Assembly (NCBI GenBank): GCA_015488115.1
Contig: WFOK01000022.1
Span: 1-36,444 of the forward strand
DNA from: Mariprofundaceae bacterium
GTDB lineage: Bacteria > Pseudomonadota > Zetaproteobacteria > Mariprofundales > Mariprofundaceae
DNA length: 36,444 bases
Reading direction: 5' to 3'
Shown piece by piece: positions 16,259-23,940 of this stretch (positions are counted from its first letter, which is position 1; every line of letters starts with the position of its first letter). The notes beneath the pieces were generated by a model, which saw only the letters and a list, made by a program, of their open reading frames with translations, was not told where the DNA came from and made no database searches. Both the position numbers and the translations under genes were made by a program.

Positions 16259-16675
16259 TCAGGGGCGGCTGCAGGGCCCGAGGTAACGGCCTTCCATGCT
16301 CACATCCATGGCGCCATCTGCGCTGCTGACATGCATCGAGCCATGCATGTGGTCGCCAGAGCGGGTTGTTTCGCCTTGAATCTCGGATTCGCCGGAGGGC
16401 GTCTGGCAGCGGACATGCCATTGAACGGTGTTTGCATGCCGCTGCATGGAAACAAGATGGCAGTGCTCCCCGGAACGAGCCGGATAGGGGGAGTCCAGAT
16501 CATCATAGCATTGGCGATGGGTTCCGCCAGGCATGCTGCCCATGCCGGGGATCTGGACAGTGGTGCTCACCAGCCATTCACCATGCATCAACTCGCCGGC
16601 CATGGAGCCGGCGGGCAGGCACAGCAGCCATGCAAGGCCGAAAAGTGCTTGCCATGCTTTCTTCTTCGCGACCAT
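16259..16675 (-). CDS. Exported DUF3617-family protein
   Basis: The protein has 138 residues with a signal peptide (VAKKKAWQALFGLAWLLCL, cut near GSMAGE). The mature part resembles DUF3617: HGEWLVSTTVQIPGMGSMPG, a Cys in HRQCYDDL and further cysteines (EHCHLVSM, WHVRCQTP, GPCSRP) that could form disulfides. It also has a Met/His/Ser-rich segment (GDHMHGSMHVSSADGAMDV). The function of the family is not known. The frame is open far upstream into ogt. I choose ATG 16675 because a near-consensus promoter places the transcription start on this very codon and the signal peptide begins here. Confidence 0.82.
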   Translation of the reverse strand: MVAKKKAWQALFGLAWLLCLPAGSMAGELMHGEWLVSTTVQIPGMGSMPGGTHRQCYDDLDSPYPARSGEHCHLVSMQRHANTVQWHVRCQTPSGESEIQGETTRSGDHMHGSMHVSSADGAMDVSMEGRYLGPCSRP

Positions 16676-16681
16676 GTCATC

Positions 16682-16710
16682 ATTATAGACGGGCGCTGGG
16701 TGCATGCCAA
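16682..16710 (-). promoter_or_regulatory. Strong sigma-70 promoter inside the 3' end of ogt (leaderless DUF3617 mRNA)
   Basis: Read leftward, the -35 is TTGGCA (16710-16705), the spacer exactly 17 bp and the -10 a perfect TATAAT (16687-16682). Six bases later comes the ATG at 16675, so the expected +1 is the A of the start codon. No Shine-Dalgarno is present. The ogt stop codon TAA lies within the -10 box. Confidence 0.7.
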
Positions 16711-17171
16711 ATCGCAATGCCCGGCCGCCGGTTGGGCGGGAAGGATTTCTCGAACGCGACGAGCCTTCGTTTCCAGTCGCGACCGGCGCTGAATCCGCCC
16801 AGCTGCCTGGCGGCCAGGATGCGGTGGCATGGCACGATAAGCGGGAGATGGTTGGCTCCCAGCGCCTGCCCGACGGCCCTCGGAGAGCTTCCCAGGCTCC
16901 TGGCGATATCGCCATAGGTTTGGAAGCTGCCGAAGGGGATCGTGAGCAAGCGTTCGCGCAGTTTCGCCTGGAAGGTTGTTCGGGCTGGCGACAGGGGTGG
17001 TGGCGGCAGGCTCTGGCCGGTAAAGAAGTAGGCATCCAGCCAGTCGCTCACGGGATCCGGACTTGCATCCTGCGCCCTGGGGTCGTCGCGCAGCCATAGG
17101 TGATGACAGATGCCTTCATGCCAGTCGTAGCAGATTGTGCCCAGGGGCGAGTGATAGCGAAAAAGGGTCAT
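16683..17171 (-). CDS. ogt: Methylated-DNA--protein-cysteine S-methyltransferase
   Basis: This 162-residue suicide enzyme repairs O6-alkylguanine by moving the alkyl group to its own cysteine. The C-terminal domain shows the PCHR active-site motif (LIVPCHRILAARQLGGF, Cys115), the DNA-binding helix region (FQTYGDIARSLGSSPRAVGQAL) and the FQAKLRERLLTIPFGS entry. The N-terminal domain is of normal Ogt size. ATG 17171 overlaps the prmA stop as ATGA, so it is coupled to prmA. The far C-terminus (~20 residues after EKSFP) extends past the usual fold and contains the promoter of the next gene. Confidence 0.93.
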   Translation of the reverse strand: MTLFRYHSPLGTICYDWHEGICHHLWLRDDPRAQDASPDPVSDWLDAYFFTGQSLPPPPLSPARTTFQAKLRERLLTIPFGSFQTYGDIARSLGSSPRAVGQALGANHLPLIVPCHRILAARQLGGFSAGRDWKRRLVAFEKSFPPNRRPGIAIWHAPSARL

Positions 17172-18013
17172 TTTTTCCGGGTCAGCACCAGACATGCCCA
17201 TCCATCGAGCTCATGCATTTCCGAGCGGCGGAGGCCATGCTTCTCGTAGGCCTGGCATATGGCATTGCCTTGCTCCTGCAACAGCCCGGACAGGATAAGC
17301 GTTCCATCCGCGCAAGCGCTCAAGGACTCGGCCATATCAAGGAGGGGGTTGGCAAGAATGTTGGCCACGACCAGGTCGTAACGGCCCGCTGGCGGCTTGT
17401 CATGCTGCCAGGCATTGAGCCTTACGCCGTTGATCAGGGCATTGGCACGACAGGCATCGACGGCTTCCGAGGCCATGTCCACGGCGTCGGCGCGTGAAGC
17501 GCCGAGCTTGAGTGCGGCAATGGCCAGAATGCCGGATCCAGCGCCCATGTCGAGCATGTTGTTCGTCCGGTGCGATGAGCAAAGGGACTCGATGGCCTCC
17601 AGGCAGAGGCGGGTTGTGGGATGCGTTCCCGTGCCGAAGGCCATGCCGGGGTCGAGCACGATGTCCAGTCGCCCGGATGGAGCCGGCTCGCAAAAGGAGG
17701 GCCTGATCCAGAGGCGGCGGCCGATGGGCAGGGCCTGCCAGTTTTTCTGCCAACTTGTCGCCCAGTCCTGTTCTTCAAGGATGCGGCATTGAAGTCGTTC
17801 GGTATCAAGACCCAAGGCCATGACATGATCGTAGAGATCCGGGGCGCTTACCCTGGCGGCATCGAACCAGGCCACATGGCTACTCAGCCCGCTTTCGACG
17901 TCGATCTCATGCGCATGACCCAATGCGTCAAACCGCTCGCACAAACCGGAAAACGTCTGTTCGTCCATGCATTCGGCCGGGATGCGGCATTCCAGGCATT
18001 TTGATTCTTGCAT
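17168..18013 (-). CDS. prmA: Ribosomal protein L11 methyltransferase
   Basis: The 281-residue enzyme trimethylates ribosomal protein L11 with SAM. Family motifs are DWATSWQKNWQALPIGRRLWI, the signature DPGMAFGTGTHPTTRLCLEA (~121-140), motif I MLDMGAGSGILAIAALKLGA (family norm DxGxGSGIL) and VANILANPLLDMA. The frame is open for another 350 codons upstream, but that part is antisense to the divergent oxidoreductase and has no homology. ATG 18013 has AAGGGAG upstream and gives 281 residues, close to the family norm. Only 48 nt separate it from the divergent pyr-operon start. Confidence 0.95.
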   Translation of the reverse strand: MQESKCLECRIPAECMDEQTFSGLCERFDALGHAHEIDVESGLSSHVAWFDAARVSAPDLYDHVMALGLDTERLQCRILEEQDWATSWQKNWQALPIGRRLWIRPSFCEPAPSGRLDIVLDPGMAFGTGTHPTTRLCLEAIESLCSSHRTNNMLDMGAGSGILAIAALKLGASRADAVDMASEAVDACRANALINGVRLNAWQHDKPPAGRYDLVVANILANPLLDMAESLSACADGTLILSGLLQEQGNAICQAYEKHGLRRSEMHELDGWACLVLTRKK

Positions 18014-18061
18014 CTTGAGGCTCCCTTCGCTGCAATAGCCGACCCTGATGAGGAGGTTGGT

Positions 18062-18781
18062 GTGCCGAAGTCTTCCCCATATCGCATGAAGGTCAAAGAG
18101 AACGAACGCATGACCGATCCTTCGTGCGATGATGTCGTGGTGCGTCTGAGGCTTGTGCCCGTCGACGGTGGACGCGTGAGACCGTTCAAGCCCGGCCAGT
18201 ATGTGCGGCTCGGGCTTCCGGGTGTCTCGCAGCCTGCTCCCGGTTATTTCGCCATCGCCACCGAGCCCGAGGAAACGGCAGGCTATGATTTCTTCATCAA
18301 ATCGGCGGGGCCGCTTTCCATGCGGCTTTGCGAACTCGAGCCGGGCGCCGAGCTTGAAGTGGAAGGCCCGATGGGCAAGGCCTTTGATATCGATGCCTTC
18401 AAGGGGTTCGATGCCTACCTGATCGGTGTGGGAACCGGCATTGCGCCATTGCGCAGCGTCTGGCGGCATATCATCCGGAACCGGCAGGACTTTGGCAGGG
18501 TGGCCATCTATGCCGGTTTTCTGACGCCGTTGCATCGCTTGCTGACGGACGAGCTGCAGTCCATGGCGAAGCACGACATCGAGGTCAGCGTGACGGTCGA
18601 GGTCGGGCAGGACAACTGGGACGGGCCCATCGGTTATGTCCAGCATGCGCTGGCCGCAGACCGGCCGGACGGCAGCAGGGCCGTGGCCTGTCTGGCGGGC
18701 ATGAGCGCCATGGTGGACGCTTGCCGGGAGACGCTGCAGAATCTCGGCTTTGATGAGCGACACATTCTGCTTAACTACTGA
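18062..18781 (+). CDS. FAD/NAD(P)-binding ferredoxin reductase-like oxidoreductase
   Basis: This 239-residue protein has the two-domain ferredoxin-NADP reductase fold. The FAD barrel shows FKPGQYVRLGLPG and PGYFAIATEPEE (the GYFAIA form seen in hydrogenase-gamma-like members). The nucleotide domain shows LIGVGTGIAPLRSVWRHI (~120-137) and a C-terminal ACLAGMSAMVDACRETL in place of the usual CGPxxM. No iron-sulfur motif is present. GTG 18062 is chosen because GAGGAGG lies five bases upstream; ATG 18086 lacks a ribosome site. It is the first gene of the ruvX-pyr operon, and ruvX starts one base after its stop. The electron partner is unknown. Confidence 0.82.
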   Translation: MPKSSPYRMKVKENERMTDPSCDDVVVRLRLVPVDGGRVRPFKPGQYVRLGLPGVSQPAPGYFAIATEPEETAGYDFFIKSAGPLSMRLCELEPGAELEVEGPMGKAFDIDAFKGFDAYLIGVGTGIAPLRSVWRHIIRNRQDFGRVAIYAGFLTPLHRLLTDELQSMAKHDIEVSVTVEVGQDNWDGPIGYVQHALAADRPDGSRAVACLAGMSAMVDACRETLQNLGFDERHILLNY

Positions 18782-18782
18782 C

Positions 18783-19235
18783 ATGGCCGATGCTGCTCGT
18801 CCGCTGGATGCGCTGCCCCTGCTGGGGCTGGATATCGGGACGAAGCGCATCGGCGTGGCCGTTTCCGATCGGCTGGGCATCGGCGCGCGGGGCATCGCCC
18901 GCCTGTCCAGGCGGGACAGGCTCTGGCCAGGAAAACTGCGAGACATCATCGAAGCGTACGGTGTGCGAGGCATTGTCGTCGGCCTTCCCCGCAACATGGA
19001 TGGGAGCGAGGGTGTGCAAGCCGCGGACGCCCGGGCGGCGGTTCGCGAGCTCCGGGCCTTCATCGAGCTGCCCGTCGCCTTTCAGGATGAGCGACTGACG
19101 ACGTGGTTGGCCAAGGAGCGCCTTTATGCCCAGGGTCTGTCGGCCCGCAAGGTGGCCGAACGGGTGGATCAGACGGCTGCGGCAATCATCCTGGAGGATT
19201 TCTTGCAGCTTCATCCGGAATTGCGGCGCTCATGA
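18783..19235 (+). CDS. ruvX: RuvX/YqgF-family Holliday-junction resolvase-like nuclease
   Basis: The 150-residue RNase H-fold protein is implicated in 16S rRNA 5' pre-processing and junction resolution. Catalytic acidic residues appear in LLGLDIGTKRIGVAVSD, in VVGLPRNMDGSEG and in the C-terminal DQTAAAIILEDFL; AFQDERLTT is also typical. ATG 18783 follows the preceding stop by one base without its own strong ribosome site, so it depends on coupling. Its stop overlaps pyrR (ATGA). The ruvX-pyrR-pyrB-pyrC order is also known from Pseudomonas. Confidence 0.94.
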   Translation: MADAARPLDALPLLGLDIGTKRIGVAVSDRLGIGARGIARLSRRDRLWPGKLRDIIEAYGVRGIVVGLPRNMDGSEGVQAADARAAVRELRAFIELPVAFQDERLTTWLAKERLYAQGLSARKVAERVDQTAAAIILEDFLQLHPELRRS

Positions 19236-19750
19236 TGGAGGTGCAGGTTATCTTTGATGCGCGGGCCGTCGATGACGCCCTGGATCGCATGGCGGATGCC
19301 ATGCGTAGCGATCAGGTCTGGCTCGTCGGCATTCTGCGCGGGGGTGCAAGGGTTGCTGATGCGCTCCAGAAGCGGCTGGAAGCCGGCGGCAGCTTGGTGC
19401 ACCGCGGCAATCTCGACATCAGCTTTTACCGCGACGATCTCGATACGGTTGGCCCCAATCCGCAGGTCCGGCCGACGCGGTTGCCGTTTGATGTCGGAGG
19501 CAAGAGCGTCTGGCTGGTCGATGATGTGCTGTATACCGGTCGCACGGTGCGCGCCGCGCTGGGAGAGATCTTCGACTATGGACGGCCGGCCGCCGTTCGG
19601 CTTGCCGTGCTCGTTGACCGGGGAGGCAGGGAGCTGCCCATCGCGGCGGATGTGGTCGGTCTTGTGCACAAGGCCCCTTCCGGGTGTTCGGTCAAGCTGG
19701 TCACGGATCGTCCCGGCTGGCATGTCCTTCAACGCAGGGTGCGCTCATGA
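19232..19750 (+). CDS. pyrR: PyrR-type bifunctional pyrimidine regulator / uracil phosphoribosyltransferase
   Basis: The 172-residue type I phosphoribosyltransferase carries the PRPP loop VWLVDDVLYTGRTVRAAL (~95-112). In Gram-positives PyrR binds pyr mRNA and causes attenuation; in proteobacteria its regulatory role is less clear. ATG 19232 (a second ATG follows at once) overlaps the ruvX stop, and its own stop overlaps pyrB. I could not find a PyrR-type anti-antiterminator loop upstream of the operon; the 48-nt spacer at 18014-18061 is short for that. Confidence 0.93.
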   Translation: MMEVQVIFDARAVDDALDRMADAMRSDQVWLVGILRGGARVADALQKRLEAGGSLVHRGNLDISFYRDDLDTVGPNPQVRPTRLPFDVGGKSVWLVDDVLYTGRTVRAALGEIFDYGRPAAVRLAVLVDRGGRELPIAADVVGLVHKAPSGCSVKLVTDRPGWHVLQRRVRS

Positions 19751-20676
19751 TAGCCCTGCGGCACCTTTTCGGCATTGCGGAACTGGATGCGGAACAAATC
19801 CGCTATCTGCTGCAACTGGGGGCTTCCTTTGTGGGCCTGTCGAGACGATCGATTCGGAAGGCGCCCACGCTGAGGGGCAAGACGATCATCAACCTGTTCT
19901 TTGAGAGCTCGACGCGAACGCGGACGAGTTTCGAAATAGCCGGCAAGCGTCTTTCGGCAGATGTCATCAACATCTCGTCCTCCACCAGCGCCACCAAAAA
20001 GGGGGAGTCGCTGCTCGATACGGCACTGACGCTGGCCGCCATGCGGCCGCATGTGCTGGTTATACGCCATGCACTGCCGGGATGCTGTCATTTTCTGGCA
20101 GAACACCTTCGGGAAACGTCCATTGTCAATGCCGGCGACGGCGCGCACGAGCATCCGACCCAGGCGTTGACGGATCTTCTGACCTTGCAGGAGCATGGCG
20201 GCTTTGTCGGCAAGACGATCACGATCGTCGGGGACATCGCTCATTCAAGGGTTGCCCGCTCCCATCTTCTGGCCGCTCGCAAAATGGGGTACCGCGTTCG
20301 TCTGGTGGCGCCGAAGACGCTGCTGCCGCGGCGGGTTGAGCAGTTTGGTTGCGAGGTTTATCACGATTTTGATGAGGCCATACCAGGCAGTGACGTGCTC
20401 TACATGCTGCGTATCCAGACCGAGCGGCTGACCTCGAACTGTTCCTTTCCGTCGCTGCGGGAATATCACGAGGCCTACGGGCTGAACGGAAGGCGCTTGG
20501 CTGCCGCCGGAGAGCAGTGCCTGGTCATGCATCCGGGCCCCATGAACCGTGGCGTGGAGATAGCCAGTGACGTGGCCGACTCTGCAGCCAGCCGGATCCT
20601 TGACCAGGTCGAGCATGGCGTGGCCATGCGCATGGCCGTGTTGACGGCCCTGTGCGGAGGGGGAGAGGAAGCATGA
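19747..20676 (+). CDS. pyrB: Aspartate carbamoyltransferase catalytic subunit
   Basis: This 309-residue enzyme forms carbamoyl-aspartate from carbamoyl phosphate and aspartate, the committed step of pyrimidine synthesis. Motifs are the carbamoyl-phosphate site FFESSTRTRTSFEIAG (~52-67), SSTSATKKGESLLDT, HEHPTQALTDLLT and IVGDIAHSRVARS; the C-terminal HPGPMNRGVEI is complete. There is no pyrI gene nearby. pyrC follows with ATGA overlap, as in bacteria where PyrB associates with a PyrC or PyrC-like protein (class A ATCase). A PyrB-PyrC complex is therefore likely by analogy. Confidence 0.97.
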   Translation: MIALRHLFGIAELDAEQIRYLLQLGASFVGLSRRSIRKAPTLRGKTIINLFFESSTRTRTSFEIAGKRLSADVINISSSTSATKKGESLLDTALTLAAMRPHVLVIRHALPGCCHFLAEHLRETSIVNAGDGAHEHPTQALTDLLTLQEHGGFVGKTITIVGDIAHSRVARSHLLAARKMGYRVRLVAPKTLLPRRVEQFGCEVYHDFDEAIPGSDVLYMLRIQTERLTSNCSFPSLREYHEAYGLNGRRLAAAGEQCLVMHPGPMNRGVEIASDVADSAASRILDQVEHGVAMRMAVLTALCGGGEEA

Positions 20677-21965
20677 GGGCATGCGATCTGCTGATCCGTG
20701 GCGGTAGGATTGTCGATCCGGCCGCGCGTCGCGATGAAACAGCCGATCTTTGGATTCAGGACGGCAGGATCGCGGGCATGGGTCGTTTTGAGGGTTGGGC
20801 CAGACAAGAGATCGATGCCGATGGCGCCGTGGTCTGTCCTGGGCTGGTTGACATGCATGTCCATTTGCGCGAACCGGGCGAGGAGTGGAAGGAGGACATC
20901 GAATCCGGTTCGCGGGCGGCCGTGGCCGGCGGCGTGACCTCGATGTGCTGCATGCCGAATACCCGTCCGCGCCTGGACCATGCCGGCGTCATCATGCAGG
21001 TCAAGGCGCGCGCGAAAGCGATCGGGTTGTGCGATGTACACCCGATTGCTGCCGTCACGCGCAACCTGGAGGGGCGTGAATTGACCGAGATGAGGGAGCT
21101 GGCGCGCGCCGGAGCCGTGGCCTTTTCCGATGACGGCATGCCGGTCTGGCATGCCGGGGTCATGCGCAAGGCGCTGGAATATGCATCCAGCTACGATTTT
21201 CTGGTCATCCAGCATGCCGAGGACAAGCAGTTGACCGAGGGAGGCGCCATCAACGAGGGATGGGTGGCCACGCAGCTCGGCGTATCGGGCATGCCGCCCG
21301 AAGGCGAGGATGCAATGATCGCCCGGGACATCATGCTGACCCGTTGCGCCGGTGCCAGGTACCATGTGGCGCATATTTCAACGGCCGGGGCCGTCAGCCT
21401 GGTTCGCCAGGCCCGCAATGAAGGCTTGCGCGTAAGCGCCGAGGCGGCACCGCACCATTTCGCGCTGACCGAGGACGAGGTGCTTGGATACAATGCCGAT
21501 GCAAAGATGAGCCCGCCGCTGCGCACCGAGGCAGATCGCCTGGCCGTGATCGAGGGGTTGCGGGATGGAACGATCGAAGTCATCGCGACCGATCACGCGC
21601 CCCACCATGTTGATGATAAGCGCTGCGGTCTTTCCTGCGCAGCATTCGGTATCGTCGGTCTGGAAACAATGCTGCCGGTGTCGCTGCAGCTTGTGCGTGA
21701 TGGCGCGCTGTCATTGCCGGATCTTTTGGCCAAGATGACCGTGAATCCGGCCCGGCTCCTGGGGCTGGAGGCGGGTACATTGGCGGAGGGGGCCGTGGCG
21801 GACATCTGCATCTTCGATCCGGAGGCGACATGGACGCTGGAGCGTGAGCGGCTGTTTTCCAAGTCGAAGAACACGCCGTGGCATGGCAAGGTGATGCAGG
21901 GCCGGGTCACCCATACGATCAAGCGCGGCCGGCTTGTGTTTGAAGGTGGAAAGATCCTTGTCTGA
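20673..21965 (+). CDS. pyrC: Type I dihydroorotase, catalytically complete
   Basis: The 430-residue amidohydrolase closes carbamoyl-aspartate to dihydroorotate. Metal and catalytic residues are all visible: HxH in VDMHVHLREPGEEWKEDI, the DDG region AFSDDGMPV, His in VIQHAED, His in HVAHISTAG and Asp in EVIATDHAPHH. This contrasts with the inactive pyrC' partner described in Pseudomonas, which lacks zinc ligands. ATG 20673 overlaps the pyrB stop, has GGAGGGGGAGAGG upstream, and is downstream of an in-frame start at 20652 that I reject. pyrK overlaps the end. Confidence 0.95.
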   Translation: MRACDLLIRGGRIVDPAARRDETADLWIQDGRIAGMGRFEGWARQEIDADGAVVCPGLVDMHVHLREPGEEWKEDIESGSRAAVAGGVTSMCCMPNTRPRLDHAGVIMQVKARAKAIGLCDVHPIAAVTRNLEGRELTEMRELARAGAVAFSDDGMPVWHAGVMRKALEYASSYDFLVIQHAEDKQLTEGGAINEGWVATQLGVSGMPPEGEDAMIARDIMLTRCAGARYHVAHISTAGAVSLVRQARNEGLRVSAEAAPHHFALTEDEVLGYNADAKMSPPLRTEADRLAVIEGLRDGTIEVIATDHAPHHVDDKRCGLSCAAFGIVGLETMLPVSLQLVRDGALSLPDLLAKMTVNPARLLGLEAGTLAEGAVADICIFDPEATWTLERERLFSKSKNTPWHGKVMQGRVTHTIKRGRLVFEGGKILV

Positions 21966-22839
21966 TTGCTTGCCGCCTCATCGGAACCGCGTGTTCGAAT
22001 GCGAAGCCAGGATTGTCGCGCATGCCCATCATGCTGGAGATCAGCACATCCTTAGGCTTGAGGCCCCGTCCATAGCCGAACATGCCCTGCCCGGGCAGTT
22101 CGTGCATGTGCGCGTCTCGGATTGCCACCTGCTCAGGCGGCCCGTTTCCATCATGCTTGCCGACGCAGAAAAGGGAACCGTGGACCTGCTCTACAAGGTC
22201 GTGGGCGAGGGCACGCGGGTTCTGGCGGCGTGCCAGGTCGGCCAGCAGTTGTCCGTCTTGGGCCCGATCGGGCGACCATTTGACCTCGGTGATGCGGGTT
22301 CCCGCTATGTTCTGATCGGTGGGGGCGTGGGCATCCCGCCCATGATCTTCGCTGCCGTGCGCCTGGTTGGATTCGCCGACTGCGTGCTGTTTGCCGGTTC
22401 CGAGGTGGCCTTTCCGTTTGCCCTCAGGCCGTCCACAATGCTGTTGCCGGGCGTCCAGGGCAACGCAATCCTTTCCATCGCCTCGCTCGAGGACCGGGGC
22501 ATTCCCTGCCGTCTGGCCTCCAATGCCGGGCTCTACGGCTGTTTCGAGGGGCATGTGCCGGAGCTGGCCCGGCAATATCTGATGGCCCTTGATGAAGCCG
22601 AGCGTTCCAGATGCGTGTTGCTGGCCTGTGGCCCCCATCCCATGCTGCACGCCGTGGCGAGACTGGGCAGGGAGCTTGATCTGCCGGCCTTTCTGAGTCT
22701 GGAGGAGTTCATGGCCTGTGGCGTGGGCGGCTGTGCGGGCTGTGTCGTCAAGACGCTGGAGGAGGGCAGGGAGCATTATCGGCGTGTCTGCGTCGACGGG
22801 CCGGTGTTTCCCGCAAACATGCTGCCCGAGTTTGCCTGA
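21958..22839 (+). CDS. pyrK: Dihydroorotate dehydrogenase electron-transfer subunit-like protein
   Basis: This ~293-residue protein has an FAD barrel (PGQFVHVRVSDCHLLRRPVS), an NAD domain (YVLIGGGVGIPPMIFAA, VLLACGPHPMLHAVA) and a C-terminal [2Fe-2S] site with four cysteines (FMACGVGGCAGCVVKTLEEG...RVCVDGPVF), the PyrK pattern. PyrK passes electrons from class 1B dihydroorotate dehydrogenase (PyrD) to NAD+. TTG 21958 gives an N-terminus close to HRNxVF-type homologues and has AAGGTGGA upstream. It overlaps pyrC by 8 nt; nearby GTG 21946 and TTG 21970 are alternatives. No pyrD is present in the window, so the partner must be encoded elsewhere. Confidence 0.88.
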   Translation: MSDCLPPHRNRVFECEARIVAHAHHAGDQHILRLEAPSIAEHALPGQFVHVRVSDCHLLRRPVSIMLADAEKGTVDLLYKVVGEGTRVLAACQVGQQLSVLGPIGRPFDLGDAGSRYVLIGGGVGIPPMIFAAVRLVGFADCVLFAGSEVAFPFALRPSTMLLPGVQGNAILSIASLEDRGIPCRLASNAGLYGCFEGHVPELARQYLMALDEAERSRCVLLACGPHPMLHAVARLGRELDLPAFLSLEEFMACGVGGCAGCVVKTLEEGREHYRRVCVDGPVFPANMLPEFA

Positions 22840-22884
22840 TGCAGGGTTCCATGCCATGCTGCTGAATCCAAAAGGAGAGAGTTC

Positions 22885-23814
22885 GTGACTCATATTCGTA
22901 TTGCCACCCGACGTTCGCCGCTGGCCCTGTGGCAGGCCGAGTACGTGGCCCGGAGGCTCCGGGAGATTGATCCTTCCGTGACGACCGAGCTGGTCAAGAT
23001 TGTCACGCGGGGAGACAAGATCCTGGATGTACCCCTGGCCAAGGTGGGCGGCAAGGGACTGTTTACGAAGGAGATCGATCAGGCGCTACTGGACGGTCGC
23101 GCGGATATAGCGGTTCATTCGATGAAGGATGTCCCCACGGCCCTGCCGGCTGGCACGAGCATTCGGGCCAATCCGGTCCGCGAGGACCCGCGCGATGCCG
23201 TGGCGACAGTTACGGGGGGCGGTCTGGACTCCCTGCCCGAGGGCGCACGGATCGGAACCTCCAGCCTGCGCAGGATCGCCCAGCTCAGACAACGGTTTCC
23301 GGGTTTTTCCTTCATTTCCATCCGCGGCAACATCCAGACGCGGCTCGGCAAGCTTGGCACGGAGGTGGATGCCGTCATCCTGGCCGCGGCCGGCGTAAGA
23401 CGCATGGGCATGGAGGCGCAAATGCACGAGTTCATCGATGCCGATGTGCTGATGCCCGCGGTTGCTCAGGGAACATTGGGCATTCAGACGCGTGATGAGG
23501 ACGAGGCCATCAATGCGCTCGTCGACCGTCTGAATGACCCCGAGACGGCAGTGAGGACGAAGGCCGAGCGCGCGTTCCTGGCCCGTCTGGAGGGAGGGTG
23601 TCAGGTGCCGATTGCCGCTCATGCCGTGCTTGATGGGGAGACGCTGAACCTGCGCGGCTTGGTTGGAGAGGTGGATGGAAGCCGCCTGATCAGGGACGAG
23701 ATCAGCGGTCCGGCAGATCAGGCCGAGGCACTCGGCATCAGGCTTGCCGAAGCCATTCTCGACCAGGGTGGAAGGTCCATTCTTGAGGCCCTGTATGCCC
23801 CGCATGAAGCGTGA
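22885..23814 (+). CDS. hemC: Porphobilinogen deaminase (hydroxymethylbilane synthase)
   Basis: This 309-residue enzyme of heme/tetrapyrrole synthesis polymerises four porphobilinogens. Motifs are IATRRSPLALWQAEYV at the start, HSMKDVPT with catalytic Asp82, IGTSSLRRIAQL, RGNIQTRLGKL and the dipyrromethane-cofactor cysteine in EGGCQVP (Cys239). GTG 22885 has AAAAGGAGAGAG upstream. It lies 45 nt after pyrK in the same direction, so read-through from the pyr operon is possible. A clear terminator follows. hemD is not adjacent. Confidence 0.97.
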   Translation: MTHIRIATRRSPLALWQAEYVARRLREIDPSVTTELVKIVTRGDKILDVPLAKVGGKGLFTKEIDQALLDGRADIAVHSMKDVPTALPAGTSIRANPVREDPRDAVATVTGGGLDSLPEGARIGTSSLRRIAQLRQRFPGFSFISIRGNIQTRLGKLGTEVDAVILAAAGVRRMGMEAQMHEFIDADVLMPAVAQGTLGIQTRDEDEAINALVDRLNDPETAVRTKAERAFLARLEGGCQVPIAAHAVLDGETLNLRGLVGEVDGSRLIRDEISGPADQAEALGIRLAEAILDQGGRSILEALYAPHEA

Positions 23815-23878
23815 GCTTGGTCACATCATGCTTGCCGCGGGTCTGCCATCCTTGGGCCAGCAGCAGCAAGAAGTCACG

Positions 23879-23905
23879 AAAAAGGCGGGGTCATCCCGCT
23901 TTTTT
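23879..23905 (+). terminator. Rho-independent terminator after hemC
   Basis: The hairpin has GCGGG and CCCGC arms flanked by an A-run before and six T after, with a short loop. It is a classic strong intrinsic terminator, and the A/T flanks make it usable in both directions. Confidence 0.85.
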
Positions 23906-23940
23906 CGCGGTGTCTCCCGCAGTGGGCCCATAACTGCGTC

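Noticed and set aside
18014-18061. PyrR-dependent attenuator ahead of the pyr operon
   Set aside because: Only 48 nt separate prmA and the first operon gene; no leader hairpin with U-run is visible.
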